Under the pieces are notes generated by a model. The model searched no databases. It saw nothing but the letters and a program-made list of their open reading frames with translations, and was not told the origin of the DNA. The position numbers and the translations under genes were made by a program. This document shows, piece by piece, positions 1-5,365 of a stretch of DNA of 5,365 nt. Location: the NCBI GenBank assembly GCA_003168295.1, contig PMST01000607.1, positions 21,305 through 26,669 of the forward strand, given 5' to 3'. The number at the start of each line of letters is the position of its first letter. The first letter of the stretch is position 1. This DNA comes from Actinomycetota bacterium. Its GTDB lineage: Bacteria; Actinomycetota; Actinomycetes; Streptosporangiales; Streptosporangiaceae.

Positions 1-1223
1 ACGATATGCACGTCGATGTCACCGGAACCCTTGATGGTCCTGGAACCGATGCCGGGGCCGGTGAGCATGACGGCCAGCCACGACCGGCGGCTTGCGCCGA
101 GCACGAGTTGGGTGGCGTTCTCCGCACGGGCGAAGGTGAGCAGGGCCTCCGGGATGTTGTCGCCGATCACCTGGTGATAGCTGCCGCCCACGGACTCGGC
201 CAGCCGCCGCTGGCTGGCCAGCGCGGCCGGATCCGCGCCGGTCAGGCCGTCGGACTTGGTGACGTGCACCGCCAGCAGGTCGCCGCCGGAGGAGCGGGCG
301 GCGATTCTCGCGGCTCGCCTGATCAGGGTCCGGCCTTCTGGGCCGCCGGTAAGCGCGACCACCACCCGCTCCCTGGCTTCCCAGGCGCCTTTGATCTGGT
401 GTTCGGTGCGGTATCGCTGCAGCCCTTCGTCGACCTTGTCGGCCAGCCAGAGCAGCGCGAGCTCGCGCAGCGCGGAGAGGTTCCCTGAGCGGAAGTAGTT
501 GGTGAGAGCGGCGTCGATCTTCTCCGGCGGGTAGATGTTGCCGTGCGCCATCCGCCGGCGCAGCGCTTCCGGGGTCATGTCGACCATCTCGACCTGGTCG
601 GCTGCCCGCACGATCGCGTCGGGGACCGTTTCCCGCTGAGGTACGCCGGTGATCTTCTCGACCACGTCGTTGAGGGACTCCAGGTGCTGGATGTTGACCG
701 CGGAGATCACGTCGATCCCGGCGTCGAGCAATTCCTCAACGTCCTGCCAGCGCTTCTCGTTGCGGGAGCCCGGGACGTTCGTGTGCGCGAACTCGTCCAC
801 TAGGGCGATCTCCGGCCGCCGGGCGAGCACGGCGGCCAGGTCCATCTCCTCGAAGGTCGACCCGCGGTACTCCAGCCGGGCCCGGGGGACGGTTTCGAGG
901 CCGTCAAGCAGCGCGCTAGTCTGCGGGCGCCCGTGGGCCTCGGCGAACCCCACCACCACGTCGGCGCCGCGTTCGGCGCGGCGGTGCCCCTCACCGAGCA
1001 GTGCGTAGGTCTTGCCGACCCCGGCCGCCGAGCCAAGATAAATCCGCAGATGCCCGCGTCCGGGCCGGCCCCCGGACCCGAGCCCGTCGCCAGACTCGGC
1101 CAGGCGCGCAGAGTCCGGACCGCCGCCAGACTCGACCGCGCGGCCAGATACGGCGCGTCCGTGCGAGTCCGGGTCTTGCCCGTCCGGCCCGCCTGTCCCC
1201 GTCCGGCCGTCGCTATCAGCCAT
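1..1223 (-). CDS. kdpD: Sensor histidine kinase KdpD, N-terminal part
   Basis: The first ~407 codons of kdpD are present; the gene runs off the left edge, so the four membrane helices, GAF-like region and histidine kinase core are not seen. KdpD senses K+ limitation or osmotic stress and phosphorylates KdpE. Residues ~57-265 form the KdpD domain: RGHLRIYLGSAAGVGKTY with Walker A Lys71, the ETHGR-like EAHGR (95-99), EYRG, Walker B-like LVDEFAHTNVPGS (141-153), KRWQDVEELL, VNIQHLESLND and NIYPPEKI. Residues ~286-407 form the universal-stress-protein-like domain, ending GSGDIDVHIV. Residues 2-56 are an unusual Gly/Asp/Ser-rich extension; family members usually begin a few residues before RGxLRIYLG. 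The ATG at 1221-1223 is the only ATG, GTG or TTG in frame after an upstream TAG (1249-1251), so the extension is probably real. AAGGA lies 12 nt upstream, a long spacing. In E. coli kdpD precedes kdpE directly; here it follows kdpE and is separated from it by a Ser/Thr kinase gene. Confidence 0.95.
   Translation of the reverse strand, partial: MADSDGRTGTGGPDGQDPDSHGRAVSGRAVESGGGPDSARLAESGDGLGSGGRPGRGHLRIYLGSAAGVGKTYALLGEGHRRAERGADVVVGFAEAHGRPQTSALLDGLETVPRARLEYRGSTFEEMDLAAVLARRPEIALVDEFAHTNVPGSRNEKRWQDVEELLDAGIDVISAVNIQHLESLNDVVEKITGVPQRETVPDAIVRAADQVEMVDMTPEALRRRMAHGNIYPPEKIDAALTNYFRSGNLSALRELALLWLADKVDEGLQRYRTEHQIKGAWEARERVVVALTGGPEGRTLIRRAARIAARSSGGDLLAVHVTKSDGLTGADPAALASQRRLAESVGGSYHQVIGDNIPEALLTFARAENATQLVLGASRRSWLAVMLTGPGIGSRTIKGSGDIDVHI
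1088..1134 (-). repeat. Short direct repeat in the kdpD N-terminal extension
   Basis: The 11-bp sequence cgccagactcg (plus strand) occurs at 1088-1098 and 1124-1134, 36 bp (12 codons) apart, giving a repeated ESG in the peptide. A second 11-bp direct repeat, cccgtccggcc, occurs at 1179-1189 and 1198-1208 in the same extension. Both suggest that the extension grew by local duplication. Confidence 0.55.
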
Positions 1224-1375
1224 TTCCGGCCCGTTTCCTTGTCCGCATGCCTAGCCCGCCTCTTCCTCGGCGGCTGATCTTCATTGTGGAGCACGCCGCG
1301 CGGGTCCGGAATTCCGCATGTCGCGGTTCGCCAGTCTTGAGATCACGATGGCGCGTAATTGGTGGCAAAGGGGAC

Positions 1376-1381
1376 ATTATT
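1376..1381 (-). promoter_or_regulatory. Candidate -10 element in the kdpD upstream region
   Basis: AATAAT on the minus strand matches TATAAT at five of six positions and sits in the only strongly AT-rich patch of the gap, about 153 nt before the kdpD start. No good -35 hexamer lies 16-19 bp upstream, so this is a weak call. Confidence 0.2.
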
Positions 1382-1439
1382 AACAACATCCATGCGCCCA
1401 CCGCCGAAATCAACACACCCCGGACACGCCGCCGCAGCT

Positions 1440-1457
1440 CTCAGCCGGCTGAGCCGG
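1440..1457 (-). repeat. Inverted repeat just after the Ser/Thr kinase gene
   Basis: CTCAGCCGGCTGAG (1440-1453) is a perfect 14-bp palindrome beginning about 20 nt after the kinase stop codon; CCGGCTGAGCCGG (1445-1457) gives an alternative overlapping pairing. It could act as a terminator or 3' stabilising hairpin, but there is no U-run after it and the stem is short, so the terminator reading is weak. Confidence 0.35.
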
Positions 1458-1472
1458 TATCCCGGGAGTCTT

Positions 1473-3320
<1,848 letters not shown>

Positions 3321-3500
3321 CTCCGCCCCCTCGCCCGCACCAGATCAAGCACCAGATCACGTCAATCCGACCACGGCAGGTTCTCGCGGTCTGCCTGGGC
3401 CACCTGGGTTAGTCCCGCGCTTCACATTTTGCGGCATATTCGGTGGGCAGCGTACCGCCGATGCGCCGGAATGTTGCCAAGCTGTTGAAAGCGTGGCCAG
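3321..3500 (-). other. Intergenic region between kdpE and the Ser/Thr kinase gene
   Basis: These 180 bp carry no gene. There is no clear hairpin with a U-run after the kdpE stop, so transcription may read through into the kinase gene. A TTGACG (3360-3365, minus strand) resembles a -35 element, but nothing like a good -10 hexamer follows at 16-19 bp; instead a tandem direct repeat occupies that position. The stretch just after kdpE (about 3418-3480) is somewhat less GC-rich than the genes. Confidence 0.5.
3337..3359 (-). repeat. Tandem 11-bp direct repeat upstream of the Ser/Thr kinase gene
   Basis: TGATCTGGTGC occurs twice, perfectly, at 3349-3359 and 3337-3347, separated by one base (period 12). 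It lies 17-39 nt before the kinase start codon and directly after the -35-like TTGACG at 3360-3365. It could be an operator, or part of the 5' untranslated leader; no function can be assigned. Confidence 0.5.
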
Positions 3501-4400
3501 TCAGGGCTGGTAACGATAGCCCATGCCGGGTTCGGTGAGCAGATAGCGGGGCCGGGCCGGGTTGTCTTCCAGCTTGCGGCGCAGCCGCGCCATGTGGAAG
3601 CGGAGATAGCTGGTGCGCTGCTGGAATCCGGCCCCCCAGACGTCGGTCAGCAGCTGCGCCGAGCCGACGAGCTGGCCGGGCCGGTCCAGCAGGATGGTCA
3701 GGATGCGCCATTCGGTGGGCGTGAGCCGCAGCGTCCCCTCCGAACCACCCGAACCGCCGTCAGCACCGCCCGGACCGCCGTCACTACCCTCGCGCCTGAC
3801 CTGGTGTGCGGTGAGGTCAACGAGCCACTGGCCGATGATGACCTGGCGCGGCTGGTCCTGGCCGAGCCCGCTCTCGTCGCGGCGCAGCGCGGCGCGCAGC
3901 CGGGCCAGCAGCTCGGCCATCGCGAACGGCTTGGTCACGTAGTCGTCGGCGCCGACGTCCAGGGCGCCGATTTTGTCGCCGGGGCTGGTCCGGCCGGAAA
4001 GCACGATGATGGGTGCCTTATACCACCGGCGCAGCTCGACGATGACTGCGGTGCCGTCGATGTCGGGCAGGCCGAGGTCCAGGATGATCGCGTCCGGCGG
4101 GTGGCTGGCGGCCGCGGCCAGCGCCGCCCGGCCCGTGCGCGCGGTCAGCACGCTGTAGTGCCTGGCCCGCAGGTTGATGTCGAGCGCGCGGACCAGCTCG
4201 AGCTGGTCTTCGACGATGAGGATCTCACTCGAGCGAACCGGGCCAACCGGGCGAACCGGGCGGGCCGGGAGGCCCGGGCGGCCAGCAATCGCCGGGTGAA
4301 CCGGGTCCTGGGGTCCTGGCTGGGCCGGGATTTCCCCGGCCGGGACCTCGGGCCCCGGCCGGGGGTCTCCCGGCCGGGGCCCTGAGGCGAGCTCAGCCAT
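3501..4400 (-). CDS. kdpE: KdpE-type response regulator with Pro-rich N-terminal extension
   Basis: This is an OmpR/PhoB-family response regulator of 299 residues, longer than the ~225-230 usual for KdpE. It is expected to be phosphorylated by KdpD and to activate kdpFABC. The receiver domain spans about residues 58-174 (SEILIVEDQ), with acidic residues E64 and D65, phospho-acceptor D108 in LDLGLPDIDG, S135 in VLSGRTS, and K157 in TKPF. The winged-helix DNA-binding domain follows (about 187-299), ending LTPTEWRIL...PRYLLTEPGMGYRYQP, which is typical of KdpE. Two things are unusual. Residues 1-56 are a Pro/Gly/Arg-rich extension, so D108 equals the usual D52. Residues ~205-222 are a Gly/Ser/Asp insert before LRLTPTEW. 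The ATG is 7 nt after kdpC, with no clear Shine-Dalgarno, suggesting coupled translation. No ATG, GTG or TTG occurs in frame between this ATG and the receiver domain, so the extension appears to be translated. The kdpE name rests on the C-terminal signature and on the kdpBC/kdpD neighbours. Confidence 0.94.
   Translation of the reverse strand: MAELASGPRPGDPRPGPEVPAGEIPAQPGPQDPVHPAIAGRPGLPARPVRPVGPVRSSEILIVEDQLELVRALDINLRARHYSVLTARTGRAALAAAASHPPDAIILDLGLPDIDGTAVIVELRRWYKAPIIVLSGRTSPGDKIGALDVGADDYVTKPFAMAELLARLRAALRRDESGLGQDQPRQVIIGQWLVDLTAHQVRREGSDGGPGGADGGSGGSEGTLRLTPTEWRILTILLDRPGQLVGSAQLLTDVWGAGFQQRTSYLRFHMARLRRKLEDNPARPRYLLTEPGMGYRYQP
3735..3788 (-). repeat. Gly-rich low-complexity insert inside the kdpE effector domain
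   Basis: The region encodes about 18 residues of Gly, Ser, Asp, Pro and Ala (GSDGGPGGADGGSGGSEG) between QVRREG and TLRLTPTEW. Ordinary KdpE proteins have only a short turn here. The underlying DNA repeats the unit accgccgtca (at 3751-3760 and 3774-3783, the second preceded by gg) with further accgcc copies between. It is seen directly; the position within the N-terminal beta-sheet hairpin of the winged-helix domain is inferred from family structure. Confidence 0.6.
4234..4269 (-). repeat. Four tandem 9-bp units in the kdpE N-terminal extension
   Basis: On the plus strand the units read cgaaccggg, ccaaccggg, cgaaccggg, cgggccggg, back to back. Nine bases equal three codons, so they encode a peptide repeat PAR-PVR-PVG-PVR just before the receiver domain. 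The pattern points to growth by slippage or unequal crossing-over. Confidence 0.75.
4346..4387 (-). repeat. Very stable GC hairpin at the start of kdpE
   Basis: The arms 4350-4363 and 4369-4382 are perfectly complementary (14 bp, almost all G-C pairs) around the 5-nt loop 4364-4368. With one bulged base at 4383 the stem extends by four more pairs (4346-4349 with 4384-4387). In the mRNA the stem begins about 10 nt after the kdpE start codon, inside the region covered by an initiating ribosome. The two arms each contain the 10-bp palindrome CCCGGCCGGG (4354-4363 and 4369-4378), and a third copy sits at 4335-4344. The structure is seen directly; an effect on kdpE translation is inference. Confidence 0.6.
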
Positions 4401-4407
4401 CGCTGGT

Positions 4408-5049
4408 TCAGCTGCCGGACTTCGCCGACAGCTGGTCGAGCGCGATGTTCAGCGTGAGCACGTCCACCCGCGGTTCGCCGAGGAAGCCGAGCGTCCTGCC
4501 CTGGGTGAACTTGGCGACGAGGGCGCGGACTTCGGCCACCGGCAGGTGCCGGGCCGCGGCCACCCGGTCGACCTGGATGGCGGCGTTCGCAGGCGAGATG
4601 TCCGGGTCGAGCCCCGAACCCGACGCCGTCACCGCGTCTGCCGGTATCGAAGAGACCGGCACGTGGTCGAACGCGGAGATCGCCTTCTGCGCCGCCGCGA
4701 TGTTAGCGATCTCGGTTGGGTTGGTCGGGCCTAGGTTCGAGGCCGCGGAGTACAGCGGGTCGCAGCCGAAGTCGTTCTTCTCGCCGCTGACGACCGCGTC
4801 CGACGGCCGCGGCTGGAAGTACTGCGGCAGCGGGTTGCCCTTGGCGTCCACGAACTCCTGGCAGAGCAGGCTGGAGCCCACCACGTGGCCGTTGTAGGAC
4901 ACCAGCGAGCCGTTGGCCTGGTTGTGGAAGGCCAGCTGAGAGACGCCCAGCATGACCAGCGGGTAGATGAACCCGCAGACCACGGTGAACACCAGCAGCA
5001 TGCGGAACCCCGCGATGTGCTGCCTGACGATAACGGGAAGGCGGTTCAT
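4408..5049 (-). CDS. kdpC: K+-transporting ATPase subunit C (KdpC)
   Basis: KdpC is the small subunit of the KdpFABC K+ pump, anchored by one N-terminal helix with its main domain outside the membrane; it stabilises the complex. The protein is ~213 residues, a normal to slightly long size. One hydrophobic segment (about residues 15-40, FRMLLVFTVVCGFIYPLVML) is followed by the family blocks GSSLLCQEF, PQYFQPRPS, ASNLGPTNP and TASGSGLDPDISPANA, then the C-terminal VxxxTxGRTLGFLGEPRVDVLTLNIALD block. I chose the ATG at 5047-5049 because GGAAAG (5058-5063) lies 8 nt upstream, a good ribosome-binding site. A GTG at 5056-5058 overlapping the kdpB TGA by 4 nt would add only three residues and remains possible. 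An oddity is a Cys in GSSLLCQ where the family normally has Gly (GSxLIGQ), plus a second Cys in DFGCDP; both are predicted to be outside the membrane. The stop is 7 nt before kdpE. Confidence 0.96.
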   Translation of the reverse strand: MNRLPVIVRQHIAGFRMLLVFTVVCGFIYPLVMLGVSQLAFHNQANGSLVSYNGHVVGSSLLCQEFVDAKGNPLPQYFQPRPSDAVVSGEKNDFGCDPLYSAASNLGPTNPTEIANIAAAQKAISAFDHVPVSSIPADAVTASGSGLDPDISPANAAIQVDRVAAARHLPVAEVRALVAKFTQGRTLGFLGEPRVDVLTLNIALDQLSAKSGS

Positions 5050-5054
5050 GCCGG

Positions 5055-5365
5055 TCACTTTCCAAATCCGGGAATGAGCTGGACGATCAGGTCGATGGCC
5101 CAGATCCCGATGAACGGGATGATGAGCCCGCCGATGCCGTAGATCACCAGGTTCCGGCGCAGCATCGACTGCGCGGAGGCCGGCCGGTACCGCACGCCGC
5201 GCAGCGCCAGCGGGATCAGCGCCACGATGATCAGCGCGTTGAAGATGATCGCCGACGTAATCGCCGACTTCGGGCTGTACAGGTGCAGGATGTTGAGCTT
5301 GCCCAGGTCCGGGATCACGGACGAGAACATGGCGGGGATGATGGCGAAGTACTTGGCCACGTCGT
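5055..5365 (-). CDS. kdpB: K+-transporting ATPase subunit B (KdpB), C-terminal fragment
   Basis: This is the 3' end of kdpB; about 103 codons are present and the gene continues beyond the right edge. KdpB is the P-type ATPase subunit of the KdpFABC pump: it hydrolyses ATP in the cytoplasm to drive high-affinity K+ uptake through KdpA. The visible part starts with the conserved [18 protein letters not shown] stretch at the membrane end of the P domain ([13 protein letters not shown] is seen here) and continues with [29 protein letters not shown], an LRRNL motif and a last hydrophobic segment [19 protein letters not shown]. This matches the last three membrane helices of KdpB and ends at the usual place, GFGK-stop (TGA). 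The catalytic Asp, nucleotide-binding domain and selectivity parts lie outside the window. A codon at 5358-5360 that could look like a start is an internal GTG (Val). The TGA touches or overlaps the start of kdpC, as expected for an operon with translational coupling. Confidence 0.97.
   Translation of the reverse strand, partial: DVAKYFAIIPAMFSSVIPDLGKLNILHLYSPKSAITSAIIFNALIIVALIPLALRGVRYRPASAQSMLRRNLVIYGIGGLIIPFIGIWAIDLIVQLIPGFGK
5058..5063 (-). promoter_or_regulatory. Ribosome-binding site deciding the kdpC start
   Basis: GGAAAG on the minus strand lies inside the last codons of kdpB, 8 nt before the ATG at 5049. It is too close to the upstream GTG at 5058 to serve it, so it favours the ATG start and suggests translational coupling of kdpC to kdpB. 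Confidence 0.55.

Larger units (their letters stand above)
1224..1472 (-). other. Intergenic region between the Ser/Thr kinase gene and kdpD
   Basis: These 249 bp hold no convincing gene. Going towards kdpD they contain the 14-bp palindrome near the kinase stop, an AT-rich patch at 1376-1390 that stands out in this GC-rich DNA, a perfect 10-bp palindrome CGGAATTCCG at 1307-1316, and AAGGA at 1236-1240 as a possible, rather distant ribosome-binding site for kdpD. An open frame at 1216-1416 has AT-rich third positions and rare TTA and ATA codons, so I read it as non-coding. The length and AT-rich patch make this the likeliest place for a separate kdpD promoter. Confidence 0.5.

Noticed and set aside
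6..488. Plus-strand open frame of 160 codons opposite kdpD
   Set aside because: It is the antisense shadow of the KdpD universal-stress-like domain, typical of long spurious frames in GC-rich DNA.
800..1294. Minus-strand open frame of 164 codons across the kdpD start
   Set aside because: It is a different frame over the same DNA. The frame starting at 1223 gives the full conserved KdpD N-terminus including Walker A; this one gives an Arg/Pro-rich product with no recognisable motif.
1216..1416. Possible small gene of 66 codons in the gap before kdpD
   Set aside because: It starts with GTG, uses rare codons TTA and ATA, has AT-rich third positions unlike its neighbours, lacks a clear ribosome-binding site and has no recognisable motif.
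1440..1457. Full Rho-independent terminator after the kinase gene
   Set aside because: A palindrome is present, but the stem is short and no run of U follows, so I kept it only as an inverted repeat.
4234..4382. The repeats considered as a CRISPR array, mobile-element end or attachment site
   Set aside because: The units are 9-13 bp, lie inside the kdpE coding frame, have no regular unique spacers and are not linked to any recombinase or transposase gene.
3594..4385. Plus-strand open frame of 263 codons opposite kdpE
   Set aside because: It is the antisense shadow of kdpE; the sense strand shows all response-regulator residues in place.

Overview
The window is a piece of a high-GC actinobacterial chromosome. 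GC is strong throughout, codon third positions in the real genes are mostly G or C, and the protein kinase has the DDPRxIGxYRL...SPGGRxVAxK N-terminus common in Actinomycetota. I cannot name the genus. All five genes lie on the minus strand, so the biological reading order runs from the right edge to the left edge. The plus strand carries no convincing gene.

In reading order: the last ~103 codons of kdpB (5365-5055, cut by the window edge), kdpC (5049 or 5058 down to 4408), kdpE (4400-3501), a membrane-anchored Ser/Thr protein kinase (3320-1473), and the first ~407 codons of kdpD (1223-1, cut by the window edge). kdpB, kdpC and kdpE are packed tightly (kdpB/kdpC touching or overlapping, 7 nt between kdpC and kdpE) and look like one transcript. 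Gaps of 180 bp and 249 bp precede the kinase and kdpD, so these two may have extra promoters of their own.

KdpFABC is the high-affinity, ATP-driven K+ uptake pump. KdpD is its sensor kinase and KdpE its response regulator. The usual kdpDE pair is inverted here (E before D) and split by a eukaryotic-type Ser/Thr kinase gene of 615 codons. This suggests, by inference only, that K+ homeostasis in this organism is linked to Ser/Thr phosphorylation as well as to His-Asp signalling.

A second theme is low-complexity sequence in the three regulatory proteins and not in the transporter parts. KdpE has a ~56-residue Pro-rich N-terminal extension and a ~18-residue Gly-rich insert in its DNA-binding domain. 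KdpD has a ~55-residue Gly/Asp/Ser-rich N-terminal extension. The Ser/Thr kinase has a ~200-residue Pro/Gln/Gly-rich linker. For KdpE and KdpD no alternative ATG, GTG or TTG start exists in frame between the first ATG and the conserved domain, so the extensions appear to be translated. The kdpE extension also contains a perfect 14-bp GC stem with a 5-nt loop, directly after the start codon.

No tRNA, rRNA, mobile element, CRISPR array or attachment site is visible.
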